Shown here piece after piece: positions 1 through 12,072 of a stretch of DNA of 64,000 nt (position 1 is its first letter; every line of letters begins with the position of its first letter). The position numbers and the translations under genes were made by a program. Under the pieces are notes generated by a model that worked only from the letters and a program-made list of their open reading frames with translations, searched no databases and was not told the origin of the DNA. Source of the DNA: Manihot esculenta (lineage: Eukaryota > Streptophyta > Magnoliopsida > Malpighiales > Euphorbiaceae); contig NC_035163.2 of the NCBI RefSeq assembly GCF_001659605.2, positions 30,964,158 to 31,028,157 on the forward strand. The letters are read 5' to 3'.

Positions 1-70
1 AATCCTTGCTTTGCATCTTACTTTCAGCAATGCCCTTGGCTCTGATAGCCTCTTCTTTATTACACTCCAT
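1..70 (-). CDS. J-domain (DnaJ-type) protein, 5' end only
   Basis: The first 23 codons of a gene that leaves the window at its left edge. The reading frame starts MECNKEEAIRAKGIAESKMQ and continues SKD. This is the highly typical opening of the large plant nuclear/cytosolic J-domain proteins that carry a DUF3444 tail; in that family the J domain (HPD motif) follows about 60 residues in and stimulates Hsp70 ATPase. Neither the J domain nor DUF3444 is visible here, so the family call rests on the N-terminus only. An acceptor-like CAG lies at 108-110, so the coding exon probably begins at 107 with 37 bases of leader. In Arabidopsis, from memory, several genes of this family lie next to the RUNKEL gene, which agrees with the next gene here. 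Confidence 0.8.
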   Translation of the reverse strand, partial: MECNKEEAIRAKGIAESKMQSKD

Positions 71-519
71 CACCAGACAAATTCGAAAAGAAACTGGCTC
101 CAAATTGCTGCAAGAGCACGATATTAAGAAGCTATTTCAGAACATGATTCTCTCTTCAATATATAAACCTGTCAAGTTAACATTCTAAGCCTCCACTGAA
201 CACCAGAATTCTCAACTTATCAACTTCCACATTCACGTGGGCCCTGCAGATTTGTAGGGATCAATATAAGTCAGAGCCTTCTATTGACAAGGAAAAGAAG
301 AAAAATGCATTGGAGCTAAAATGAAAAATATGCTTCTGATCACCATGTATTATATGTACATATTTATAGACTTTTCTTAGACCTTAGAACTAGCACGAAT
401 GCATGACTGATGCTAAATAAAGGCATTACATATTATTCATGCCAATGTTCATAAAATACATCTAAACTTGGAAAAACCAAATTATACATTCTAACAGGAA
501 AAAAAAAAAGGGAAATGCA

Positions 520-813
520 TGATTTGCCCCTTTACCTTTTCATAAAAAGTAATTTTATCCCCTCAACTTAATCTCCATCCTATTTACCCACTCAACTTTT
601 AAATTGTGAATAACTTAATCTCTCAATGTGAGAGCAAGTGCACATCGCCCCCTTCAACTTTCAATTATGCCATGTGATATGTAGCACATAAATACCACAT
701 GCTAGTTACAATGATTAAGTTATTCCATAATTTGAAAATTGAAAGGAGTAAACAAGATGAAGATAAAATCTAGAGGGTAAAGTGACTTTTTGTGAATGTG
801 AGGAGGCAAATTA
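520..813. mobile_element. MITE-like element with ~100-bp terminal inverted repeats
   Basis: The left arm begins TGATTTGCCCCTTTACC and the reverse complement of the right arm begins TAATTTGCCTCCTCACA. The two stay recognisably complementary for about 100 bases each, down to the shared GAATAACTTAATC near the centre. The middle is a short spacer with no coding capacity. I see no convincing target-site duplication, so the superfamily is not assigned. It lies inside the inferred leader intron of the J-protein gene, so a transcript would form a long imperfect hairpin. Confidence 0.7.
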
Positions 814-1153
814 TACAATCAACCCAATCGTACCTACTTCAGATGCAAAGCCTTGTTACCGAATGACATAAAAAGGGAAATAAATATATATATATATATT
901 GGAATGCCCAACCAACTAAAAAAAAAAAATTGTAGCTACGGAAAGCAAACATCAGATAAAAAAAACATGATAATCCACAAACAGATGCCAAGAAGAAGAA
1001 GAAGAAGAAAATGAGAGGAGAAAAAGCAAAAGATAAGAAATCATCAATCATATCATTGTCCAGACACAAAAATAAAAAAAAAAAAAAAAAAATTAATCAC
1101 TACATTAATAAACAGTTAAACACTTTAAGGTGTTGAGGTTCTAATAGAAGAAT

Positions 1154-2357
1154 AGGTGTAAATGAACTGAGCCTAGCTTTGAAGAGCTCGAGCTCAACAT
1201 TTTAAAATTTTCACCAAGTTCAAGTTCAAACTCAAATTATCTCCTCTAGCTCGGTTCATTTAGATTTCATTGGCTCAAGCTTGACTCGTGTTTATCTTGC
1301 TTCTCAAGATTGTGAGCTTAGCTTATATTTAGCTTGTGGACTAAGTTTGCAAGCTCAAGCTACTCATTAAGCTTCACTAGTCATATTACTAGAAAATCTA
1401 TAATTTTATTAATTGATATCTAAAAATTATTATAGATAAAGAAAATCATATTATGTCATTAATTTAAAAAAGATGACATCATTTACTAATATCTTCAATT
1501 TTATAACTATACTTTAAATTTTTTAATTATATTTATAATTTTAAACAATAGTGAGTAATATATAAGGGAAAAGTACTCTTTAATCCTTGTGGGTATGGAA
1601 AAACTCATTGGTTGATCTCTCAATATGAAAAACACATTAAAACATTACTAAGGTTGAAAAGTCTAGTAATTAGTCCCTCTATTAATTTTAGTCGTTAAAT
1701 ATTGAAGAAAGTCTAAAAATACCTCAAACACGGAAAAACTAATTAGTAGACTTTTTTTTTTAAACCTTAGGAATGTCTTAATATAATTTTTTAAAACTAA
1801 GAGACCAATTACCGATGAATTTTCCCACACCACATGGACTAAATAGTAAACACTTAAAGGCCAAAAATTAATGAAAGGGTTAATTAGTAATTTTTTTAAA
1901 ACCTCAAATAGGTTTTAATGTATTTTTCAAAATCAAATGACAAACAAATGAGTTTTATCATGCCATATAAACTAAATAGCAATTTTCCCAATATATAATT
2001 CATGGAATAGTGATAGAAAATTAATTTATGAAATATAATAGTGAACAAAAATAATCCAAATTCAATATAACTTGTGAAGCTTACAAGTTTGTAAATGAGC
2101 TAAATAATGAGCCATTTTAATAAGACTGTTTAATGAGCCAACTTACTTGTTCAATGCATTCATTCAGTGAGCCTAAATGAAAAGACTCACCAGCCTTTAG
2201 GAAAGTAATGAGCTCAAGCTCAAATAGTTCATTCTACAAGCCTAAACATTAAACTCAGCTCAGCTTGTTAAGAAAAGGAGTCTGCTTGAGTCAAGCCTAT
2301 CGGCTATCGAACTAAGCCTTAAGCAGCTCACGGGTAGCTTGGCTTATTTACAATCCT
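1154..2357. mobile_element. 1.2-kb inverted-repeat transposon rich in AGCTCGAGCTC-like motifs
   Basis: Ends are AGGTGTAAATGAACTGAGCC on the left and, as reverse complement, AGGATTGTAAATAAGCCAAG on the right. Both subterminal regions are full of GAGCTC/AAGCTT/CTTGAGCT-type words in opposite orientation. The 6-bp AAGAAT occurs immediately outside both ends (1148-1153 and 2358-2363), as expected for a target-site duplication. No transposase frame is visible, so it is non-autonomous. A second element is nested inside it at 1566-1989. Confidence 0.65.
1566..1989. mobile_element. 424-bp MITE nested in the 1.2-kb element, with 9-bp target duplication
   Basis: The left end reads GGGAAAAGTACTCTTTAATC and the reverse complement of the right end reads GGGAAAATTGCTATTTAGTT, an imperfect terminal inverted repeat. 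AATATATAA occurs exactly at 1557-1565 and again exactly at 1990-1998, giving a perfect 9-bp target-site duplication. Nine-bp duplications are typical of Mutator-like elements. No coding capacity is visible. Its insertion inside another element gives the relative order of the two insertions. Confidence 0.75.
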
Positions 2358-2371
2358 AAGAATGGTATTAT

Positions 2372-2417
2372 TTCTATACGAGAAACGCATGCCCTTCTAT
2401 ACGAGAAACCCATGCCC
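2372..2417. repeat. tandem duplication of a 23-bp unit
   Basis: Two adjacent copies of TTCTATACGAGAAACGCATG followed by CCC, at 2372-2394 and 2395-2417. They differ at one base (ACGC versus ACCC). The pair lies 9 bases outside the right target duplication of the 1.2-kb element. Confidence 0.8.
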
Positions 2418-3000
2418 TACACATCTAAGCTTCAAACAAATACCAAGCTAGCTTCTAGTCAAGTTCAACTCTCTATAAGAACTTTCTATTTTAAACAGAA
2501 CCTTAAAAGATATGGGATGAAGTAAAATGCAAATTTGAGACTCAAACCCTAATGATAGAAACTTTAGCATAACCAACAGAATCATCATACTGGTTGGGAT
2601 CCAAAGCCCTAATTTGCACAGAAATTGGGCAAACCCCAATTTAAACATGAAATTTTCAAACTCAACCATCAAACTCAAACTCATTATTAACTCGTAAAGA
2701 ACCGCAATAGCAAACCCATAGAAATGCAACCATCACATCAACTCAAAGTCTAAACCAGGTTGGTCCATCGATTCAAATAATGAAAATTCAGGGGCCAAAA
2801 AATAAGTAAGAACAGCAACCAAGTAAATTTAAGCAAAACCCAAGAGAAAATAAAGCTTACTTGGTTTGAGATCATAAGGGAAAAAAAAAAAAAAAAGGAA
2901 AGAAAATAACACGAGAAGAAAGAGCGAGAGATACCGCAAAATCAACTAGGCCCAGAATGAACCGAGGGTTTACGAAATTGAAGCAATAACTATCTATGTG

Positions 3001-5090
3001 TTTACCAAAATTCTCTATTTGCCACTCCATTCTTTTGAGTTTTATGCCCCATAGTTGTAATTCTAGTAAACTTGAGGGGCTCTTTCAGGATACAATTTTT
3101 AAAATTTGCCAATAGGTCCCTGCACCATCTTTAATTTTCATAAACAGGACCTTTAAATTTTGCAAAATTACAAAGAGCATTGCTATTAGGTGGGGATGTT
3201 TATGAGTTGGACACATATAATTGGGATTAAGACAAGTTAAATTTTGAAAAATACTATAAATATCGAGTTCAAAGCAAATTCAAGTTTTCTGTATTGAGTA
3301 TTTATTATTTAAATTTATTTATATAAATAATTAATTAGATATATCGAGTTCAAAGCTTTTTTCTTTTAATGTTTTTTAATTTGCATGAATTTATCATACA
3401 TTATTATTAGTTGTAATATAATATTTATAAGTATTTTAAAAAAATTGTGAAATTAAGTTGTCATTTTCATTGGTTTACAATAACTAGTTTAACGGTATTT
3501 GTTCTTTCGACATCTCCACTTTTAAGTGGTACTCCCTTATAATTTGTTATAATATATAGTTGATTTTTCTGGAGTTGAAGTAGTTGATCTAGCATTACTT
3601 GAGCATCATGTTGTTTTAATGGACTCAAATATGGGGCCTGAAGTCTTTGAGCGACAAAATTGATGGAAATAGCAGCAATAATTGTGGAGAGAGTGTAGAA
3701 GTATAGGGATAATGTCACTATGAGACTAAATAAATAAGGAGTTGTCCAACCAAAATTCACAAATCCATATGTTGTTACAAATTTGCATAGCTTTGTGAAT
3801 TAGGTTTGTAGTGTGTGACACAATAGGAATGATATTTTTAGATATATGATTCGACTTAATATGAATAACACATAATTAAATGGCTATAATCGGTACGGAT
3901 TCATATTTGAAAAAAATATTTATTGCTTGAATCGAATTCGAATTTTATTTAAAAGCTCAAATTCGTTTATATAAATAATTAATTTAATATAAAAAATATA
4001 TTTTATAATAATATTTATAATTTTTTATATATTTTTTTAAATAAAATTTAAATATTTATTATAATTATTAAATTTTTTAAATGAAATTTTTTAATAAAAA
4101 ATGTTTTTTATATAAATTATTAATTAAAATATATTAGACTATAGGAGTTTGAGTTTTATTTAAATAATAATAATCGAATTGAAAATAAATTTAAATAGTT
4201 TAAATTAATTTTTATTTGAATTCAATACGGATTGAGAACTAAAATAATTTAATTTTTACATATACCCTACTTTTTTTTAAAATAGGGGTTGGGGAGTCGA
4301 ATCTTAGATCTTTTAAGACTAAGGGATACACTTTCTATCAGGCTAAACCTTGGAGTGCTACATATACCCTACTTATTTTGTTGATATCATTAGCTATAAA
4401 TAGTTTTATTTAGCCGACACATGAGTGAAGGAATATTCGTTACCGAAAATTCCATCTTTAAGAGTATGCAAGAAGGCCTTATTAATGTTGAGTTAGTGAT
4501 ACTATAGATTTAAAGGTAGAGAGGCAGTGGCAAATTGAGTTATTGGGTACATGATTGTAGATAAATTGATGATGACCACGGCTCATACAAATGTTCTTAT
4601 CCTAGCCATGGGCCAAGATGCTCAATGGAGATTATGTTTTTGGATGGCAGGATTACATAAGGTAAAAAAATAGGAGAAAAAAAGAGAACATAAAATACAA
4701 GTAATAGGATACTAATACCATATTCAAATAGGTTAATCAAATGGTGAGAATAAATTATAATAGGATGAGAAGTTCAAATTTTAGAGTAATCAATTCCGAC
4801 TAAAATTTATTTATGAAAAGAAAATTACTTTCTAGAAGAATAATACATAGATTAGATAAAAGTAATTATTATAATTACAACTTAAATGTGATAAGTTCTT
4901 AATTCCTTAGATGTCCTTTAAAATTTGTTTGTCCATGTTCGAATTGTTTGGATACAAGAATAACCTTAAACTCAACATGTTTCTCTTAATTTCAGATTAT
5001 TTTCAATTAAACTCGTATTCCCGCCCATCTTCTCTATCTATGGCCTCGTTTTGACGAATCAAACTTTCTCCATCGCACTGTAATCAAATA
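3001..5090. other. intergenic region between J-protein gene and RUK
   Basis: AT-rich DNA between two divergent genes. It contains the SINE described separately and a stretch at about 3840-4250 with repeated ATCGAATT/GAATTCG words in both orientations that looks like decayed repeat sequence. A 97-codon minus-strand frame at 3467-3760 was judged not convincing. CT-rich sequence at 5100-5117 marks the probable RUK leader. Confidence 0.6.
4273..4358 (-). mobile_element. tRNA-derived SINE with 16-bp target-site duplication
   Basis: Read on the minus strand, the body carries an A-box-like TTAGCCTGATAGAAAGTG and a B-box-like AGATTCGACTCC (consensus GGTTCGANTCC), then CCCCAACCCC and an A-rich tail. 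This is the layout of a short tRNA-related SINE with internal RNA polymerase III promoter boxes. TACATATACCCTACTT is present exactly at 4257-4272 and 4359-4374, a perfect 16-bp direct repeat immediately flanking the element. That is the signature of target-primed reverse transcription and suggests a recent insertion. Confidence 0.8.
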
Positions 5091-5152
5091 TAAACTAAGA
5101 CTACTCTCTCTCTCTTTCCGATTCCTGATTTGGTCGGCCGGTGACCTCTCAA

Positions 5153-5164
5153 ATGGCAGATTGA
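5153..5164 (+). promoter_or_regulatory. minimal upstream ORF in the RUK leader
   Basis: ATG GCA GAT TGA encodes only Met-Ala-Asp and ends 49 bases before the RUK start codon. If transcription begins in or before the CT-rich stretch near 5100, scanning ribosomes meet this ATG first. Its context (AAATGG, A at -2 and G at +4) is moderate. Regulatory effect is inferred only. Confidence 0.4.
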
Positions 5165-5213
5165 TCTTCCACATTTATCCAAATCTAGATCCCAGCGAGC
5201 CAACTCCGCCGCA

Positions 5214-8200
5214 ATGAACCATTTCCACATCTACGAAGCCATTGGCCGGGGGAAATACTCGGTAATTACTTCACCGGAGCGTGCTCAAATTTCAAACATA
5301 TGCAAGCTCTAATAGTAGTTACATCTTTAATTCTTTATGTTCTGATGTGGAATTTTGTGCACAGGCTGTTTATAAAGGGAGAAAGAAGAAGACTATTGAG
5401 TATTTCGCGATTAAGAGTGTTGAGAAGTGCCATAAGAGCAAGGTTCTACAAGAAGTAAGGCTGTCAAGATATCTTGATGATTTAAAGTGTTTAATTAGCA
5501 GATTAATTCTACATTTCAAGTTGCTTTGAGTTTTCAATACATTGCCCCCTTCTCCCTGTGTGAAATTTAAAGCATCATTTTGAGCTCTAATACTTCGTAT
5601 TAGTAGCTACATAACTGCTTACCGCTTCTTTACAGTTCAAATGAAGTTTAAACTTGTGATCTTAGATATCACTCCATCTGATTATTTCCGATAGATTTTT
5701 GGGATAGGAATACATTATATTTCAGGTCCTAAACTGGGAAAAGTTAGTCGTGCTAGTAAGTATCTACCTTTAATACAAAGTTGGGGTACTAATAGTTTGC
5801 TATTACCCATTTCTCAGAAACATTCTGTTATTTCTGTTACCCATTTACTTTCACAAACTGTTTGGAAAATAGAGCAATGAACCAACTGCATGTGTACTCT
5901 TCACTTCCTATGGGAACTTGCTTTAACTGGATATTAGTTTTACCCTTATTTTATGTGCTGATGCCTGTTTATTTTAATTAAATGCAGGTTAGGATTCTTC
6001 ACTCTTTAGATCATCTAAATATATTAAAATTTTACTCATGGTATGGATTGCTCTATCTTGTTTTACAGAAGCTTTTTTTTTTTTTTTTTTTAAAAAAAGA
6101 AACTACAGTTGAAGACCTTATTCTTCTTCTGGTTCATTTTCTCGGTTTCCTTACATCTATGGTGCGTGTACTAGGTATGAAACTTCTGCTCACTTGTGGT
6201 TAGTTTTGGAATATTGTGTTGGTGGAGATCTGATGACCTTATTGCGACAGGTACCGATATTTTGACATTTATGGCAACCTCACAGTTAGTTAATAAAAGC
6301 GTATCATTCTTTTGCTGGAACCTGGAAATGAAGTTTTGGAATACACACACGCACACCCACATAAACATACATTATATCAAGATCAACATTTGAAACATGT
6401 CATGGGTAATTTCTTTGGTATATCTTTTAGATATATAATTCAGAAAGGGGACATTGCCACGAGTCACTGCGTCAGTGCGTCCAACTCAGATGTGGTGTCC
6501 AGTGCAACAACTTTGGAAGTCTTAAATGTGATCTTTGAATGGATTTCAACATTCCTAAATACGGCTTTGTAAAATAGTGTTTCTGGAGTAACTAGCTTAA
6601 TACTATTCAACCTCCCAGTTTTTTGAAGATCTTTGCTGGTCTGGCTACATCCTGCTTGCCACCAAACTAGTTGCATAAACAACTACTGATCGGCTGAATC
6701 TTGTTGTTAGTCGTTAAGGTTTGAAAATATGCTAGAATTTTATTTGGCAACATGAAATTTCCTGCGAAATTGATATGGCCTTCTTCAAACTTTGGATTTG
6801 CATTCAAGGTGATTTGCTAAAAGCATGAAGGCTTTTCCTTCTCTAAGATCACTTGTATATCATATGAAAAATCCATAATAGAAAATGGAAGTTGTCGGTT
6901 ACATTATTGCAAAAGATAATGGTTTTGTATTCTGTGTATCGTTCTTAAGATCTGCTCCGGCTTTACACGTTCAGAAATTGAGCAATGGATTCACTGCTAC
7001 ACATATCTAATGAATAGTTATACAGCACAATGATAATTTATGGTTAAACTGCAGGATAGTCAGCTACCTGAAGACTCCATTCACGATATTGCTCGTGATT
7101 TGGTTAGAGCTTTGCAGTAAGAAATGCTAAATGGGTTTTATTTGTCTATTTCATTTTCCTCTCGATGTTGGTTGTCTTTTGTTTTACACTTTTTATACTG
7201 ACAAGGTCATTAATTTTAGGTTTCTACACTCAAAGGGAATTATTTACTGTGATCTAAAACCATCGAACATTCTCTTAGATGAGAATGGACGTGTGAAGGT
7301 ACTCATGCAATTCCCTTTCTCATGCATGGTTTAGTTATTCTGATGTCTTTACTATGTTTAGAAACCAGATTTCACGCATGTTTATGCGATGCAGCTATGT
7401 GACTTTGGATTGGCAAGAAAATTGAGCGAAATGTCTAAAACTCCTTCTTCCATGGTAAGTTGTTCTGTGCACATGAAGTTTGAAATTTGGCATGGCAATG
7501 TAAAATTTATGATCTTTTCTTAACATTGTAATTGTTTAGTACAGTAACTTTGTTGTTATATACTTTTTCAGTTACCTCAAGCAAAACGTGGAACGCCCTG
7601 TTATATGGCTCCTGAACTATTTGACGATGGAGGCGTGCATTCCTATGCATCTGATTTCTGGGCCCTAGGTTGCGTACTGTATGAATGCTATGCAGGGAGG
7701 CCACCATTTGTGGGTAGAGAGTTCACTCAACTAGTGAAATCTATCCTCTCAGATCCAACCCCACCCCTTCCTGGCAATCCAAGCCGTCCTTTTGCCAACC
7801 TAATCAATTCTCTCCTGGTGAAAGATCCAGCTGAAAGAATACAGTGGACTGAGCTTTGTGGACATGCTTTTTGGAATACTAAATTTGCTCTAGTACCCTT
7901 GCCATCTCAGCCTGCTTTTGATAATATGATAGAACTTTATGCTAAGCCATGTCTCTCAGAATGTAATGGAGATAGATCTTCACAAAACAAAACCCCTCCT
8001 AAACATTGTGAAAAGGATGTAAAAGGGACACCAAAACCTAATGAGAATTCAATATTAGGTTCAAGTGGTCATGAGACCCCGGTAAAGGATATTCTGAGTG
8101 GTAGAAAAATCCAAACAAAGACATTCAGAGGGGTTGAAGAGAAGCAGAGAGTTCCTTCTAGTGCTAGTAGGGGTGTCAATCTCCTAAGGCTGTCAAGAAT

Positions 8201-11200
8201 AGCAAAGTCAAACTTGCAGAGGGAGAATGAAAAGGAAAACTACAGGAGGCCCATGCCTAATAGCTATGAAAATGATGCTGAGGTTAAAATTGAAAACACT
8301 GATATGGAACTTAATTTTAATGAGAATGCGGAAGATGATACACATGATGAACCTGATGGATCTGATAACTCTAGCAGTATACCTGAAGAAGTAGAGAGTA
8401 ACATACATCAATTGGAGACCTCACCCGTGGTTAACATGCCTGCTTCAGATGAATCAAGAACAAATGATCAGGAATCATCTTCAGAATATGTTGATATAGC
8501 TACCACCCCACTCACTGCCAGTCCTCAGGTCAAAACTCAAAGAGCTAAAGAAGGTGTGGAAGCCACTGAGTTTGATTCTTTAAAATCATCCAATAAGCTC
8601 TCAGAGGTCCTTTGGCATCCATCTGATCTTTCGGTCAGGCCTGTGATGCCCAGCAGAAAAGCTGATAAAGCATCAGAAGTAATTCCTTCTCTTCCTTTTG
8701 AAGCACTGAAACCATCTGATTTTGTGAAGATGTCTAAGGAGCAGCTGGACGCACTCAACAATAGAATTATATCCACTTTTAATGGGAACAATAACACTGG
8801 AGAGAAGCAGAATCTGATTAGATACCTTGAGATATTGAGCAGTAATGCCGATGCAGCCAATATCTTAACAAATGGGCCGATAATGCTTATGGTTGTTAAA
8901 ATGCTCCGACTTTCCAAGGCTTCAGCTTTGCGTGTTCAACTTGCTTCACTAATTGGCTTGTTGATTCGTCATTCTACTTTTATTGGAGATGATTTGGCCA
9001 GTTCTGGAATTTTAGGGTCACTTACAGCTGGCCTCAGGGACAGGCAAGAAAAAGTGAGGAGATTTTCCATGGCTGCTCTAGGTGAATTGCTGTTTTATAT
9101 ATCCACCCAGAATGAACAGAGTAGAGATAATAATACACTTGAATCTCCCTCAAAGGATAGTCGTTCCACATTTGGTTGGCAGGTTCGCTTTCTAACCTCA
9201 CATCTATAATTGTCTTGTTCACGTGCCAGATGATATAATGAGTGATTCATCTTCATAACGAATTCCGACTTTCTATAATTTAGTGAAACTTTTTTCTCTA
9301 TTTGTTGCCATCAATTGAATTTCAAAACTAATGCTTTAAGGTGAATGGTTGCCAACATTAAATCTTTTAAGCATTCTTTCATGCTCTTCTTTGACTTGTG
9401 TTCATCTTCATTTATTATCATATAACATCTTTTTACCGGATGCAGGTTCCAAACTCTTTGATTTCCTTGGTTTCGTCTGTTCTACGGAAAGGAGAAGATG
9501 ATATAACTCAACTTTATGCATTGAGGACTATTGAGAACATTTGCAGTCAAGGAGGAAATTGGGCAGCTCGTTTCACCAGCTCAGATGTGATCAGTAACCT
9601 ATGTTATATATATAGAGCAACAGGGAAACAGGAGAGCATTAGGCTTACTGCGGGATCATGTTTGGTTCGTTTGGCTCGGTTTAATCCTCCTATCATCCAG
9701 TCGATTATTGAAAAACTTTCTTTCAAAGACACAGCATCTGCTCTTGTTAAGGGCAGTCCGCGTGAGCAGCAAGTATGTTTGAACCTCTTAAATATGGCCA
9801 TGCTTGGAAGCCATATGTTCACAAACATTGGGCGACACCTTTTACCCTTGGCGGAGGATAAGAACCTAGTTCCAAGTCTTTTATCTCTTACTGAGCAGGG
9901 TAGTGAAATTTTGAGGGGAAAGACGCTTCTCTTCACGGCTCTGCTTTGCAAGAATGGAAGGAGATGGTTACCACACTTTTTCTGCAATCCTAGATTGCTC
10001 TCTGCAGTGGACAGGCTGGCCAAAGAGAAGGATAGCTACTTGCAGCAGTGTTTAGATGCATTTGTGCGCATTGTGGTATCTTCTGTCCCAAGCTTACTGG
10101 ATATTATAACTACAGACATTCAGCAGATGATGGGAGGAAGGCGAAATGGGCATTTCTCTGCCATTAGCAGTCGTGTTACTCCAAAGACCAATATTCATTC
10201 ATTGCCTGTTGTCCTGCATCTACTTGGCAGCTCATCTTTAAAGTGCCGGGTTGTGAATAATCAAGTACTGCAGCAATTGACAAATTTGGTCAAGGTTCTA
10301 GAAACACCATTTCAGGTGAGTAGCTCATGTGATTTTAACAGTTAACTCATCTCCAATATTTGCCTTTATACTTTGTTGCCCAGTTCCTCTGAGCTGTAAT
10401 TTAGAATTAAAATGATGAGTAAGATTAGGTAGTTGGCTGCATTTTCAAGCTAGCATATAATTTATATGCTGTGTGATCATTTTGGCCAAGTAAAGTTAGT
10501 GTTTAGATTCTTTAGAATGGTTATTAAGGTCTACACAGGTGGCAATCTGATACACACAGCACATGTAATGGGTAAATATTTTTTGAATTTAGTTATAACT
10601 GAAACATTAAATGATTTGAATATTGCTAATACTCTATATTTATCCAGGACAACCATAGGTGAATAGGAATATTATCTATCTTTGGTAGTACAAGAAAGCT
10701 GTGTCTTTGGCTGGTAAAACGCCGGAGAAAGTTATAAGCTCTACGTAAAAGTTACTGCTAAATAATCCACTATGCATGTGTTCACGAGTAGTAGGCTTTC
10801 TAGTTCTTTGGGAGATTGACAAAGCCACAATCATCTTTTTATATGTTGCAGAAGACCACCTGTTTTAGTTGTCCAGATGGCACATTCCTTTCTAGAAAGA
10901 AGGGACAAACGGGTTTATATACTGATTTAACATTTTTTTTTCTCTTAATCCTTCAGGGAAGGGATGACTTACAGATAACTCTTCTTCGAATTTTGGAATC
11001 TATTGCGGAGGAATCTTCTTTGATTCTTGAAAGCCCCGATATCCTTATTGGTGAAATTCTACCTAGCCTAGCCATTCTGTACAAGGGAAACAAGGATGGC
11101 GATGCCAGATTCTTATGCCTGAAAATCCTGTTTGATGTCATGGTCATCTTCTTAAATGAACCTTTTGATGATGAGCAAAGATCACAGGCCTTGAAGGCAA

Positions 11201-12072
11201 TATCCAATATCCATTTCCTACCTCTCTACCCGGCATTGATTGAAGATGAAGATCCCATTCCCATGTATGCACAGAAGCTTCTTGTGATGCTCATCGAGTT
11301 TGATTGCATAAAAATCTCAGACATTTTACATCTGAAGACAGTCTCACAGTGCTTTGAATTTTTACTCGGTGATTTGTCGAATGCAAATGTAAACAATGTT
11401 AAGCTGTGTCTTGCTTTGGCATCTGCTCCTGAAATGGATTCCAAATTACTTTCTCAGCTAAAAGTAGTTAGGAAGGTTGGAAATCTTTTGGAGTTTGTGT
11501 ATGCAAAAGACATGGAAGATTTTCTTGAGCCAACTCTTGCCTTGTGTAGGGCTTTCCTCCTATGCTCAGTAGGGAGAAAGAGAGGATTAGCCTACAGACA
11601 AGAACCAGCACTCCTAAATGATGTTTCTTCTGAGGCAAGTGGTCCGATTGATCCGCAACAATGTATAAGAGATACAATGGAATTTGGTGGCAATGTAGGT
11701 GTCCTGCTTGAGTTGAGTGGGTCCTCTGAAGTAAATATCGCAGATATAGCTTCTGAATGTGTAGTATTATTGCTGAAGGCAGCCCCAAGGGAAGCTACAA
11801 CTGGTTTTCTAACTAACCTTCCGAAGGTTAGTGCAATCCTTGAGTCTTGGCGCAAGGGTGTGCCTCACTTAATTTTGCGTCGGATGCTGCACGCTCTTGG
11901 TTATTCTTGCAGGCAGTATTTGTCACATGCAATGATATTATCAATATCTAAAACTGAGGTGTCAAGGCTTGAAGCCATTATTTTGGAACTGAAAAATTCA
12001 AGCACATATGATTTAGCCAATGCTGCTTTGCGCGTGGCCTCAGAGTTGCACCGGCTGCCTCGTTGCATTTGA
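5214..12072 (+). CDS. RUK: RUNKEL (RUK) microtubule-associated kinase-like ARM-repeat protein
   Basis: Ten coding exons: 5214-5261, 5365-5454, 5988-6040, 6175-6250, 7055-7116, 7220-7298, 7395-7454, 7572-9182, 9446-10315, 10957-12072. They join in frame to 1354 residues, close to the length I recall for Arabidopsis RUK. Residues 4-259 are a protein-kinase fold: glycine loop GRGKYS, Lys33 in YFAIK, Asp121 in IIYCDLKPSN, Asp139 of CDFGLA, and GTPCYMAPE. The catalytic-loop His-Arg is replaced by Tyr-Cys, and the related animal protein is ULK4. A charged, low-complexity linker (about 270-500) precedes a long helical HEAT/ARM-like region to the C-terminus. RUK binds phragmoplast microtubules and is needed for cell-plate growth in cytokinesis; I recall that its kinase part is dispensable. 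A 3' UTR intron is possible (GGAG|GTTTGT at about 12080 to GCAG at about 12170). Confidence 0.93.

Larger units (their letters stand above)
108..2934 (-). other. probable leader intron of the J-domain protein gene
   Basis: A candidate 5' untranslated exon on the minus strand lies at about 2935-3000 and ends in a donor-like GCG|GTATCTC at 2935/2934. The acceptor-like TTGCAG at 108-113 precedes the coding exon. A second donor-like CCAA|GTAAGC sits at about 2860 and could be an alternative. The interval has no credible coding frame. It is AT-rich and holds three inverted-repeat elements, a (TA)n run near 884-900 and an (AAG)n run at 989-1008. The intron is inferred from splice signals only. Confidence 0.45.

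Noticed and set aside
3467..3760. 97-codon minus-strand frame starting MNFGWTTPYL
   Set aside because: No recognisable family, no splice or promoter context, and it lies in AT-rich intergenic DNA. Probably chance or decayed repeat.
10816..10956. Upstream extension of RUK exon 10 from an ATG at 10816
   Set aside because: The acceptor CTTCAG at 10951-10956 joins exon 9 in frame with an intact helical repeat; the extension is intron sequence that happens to be open.
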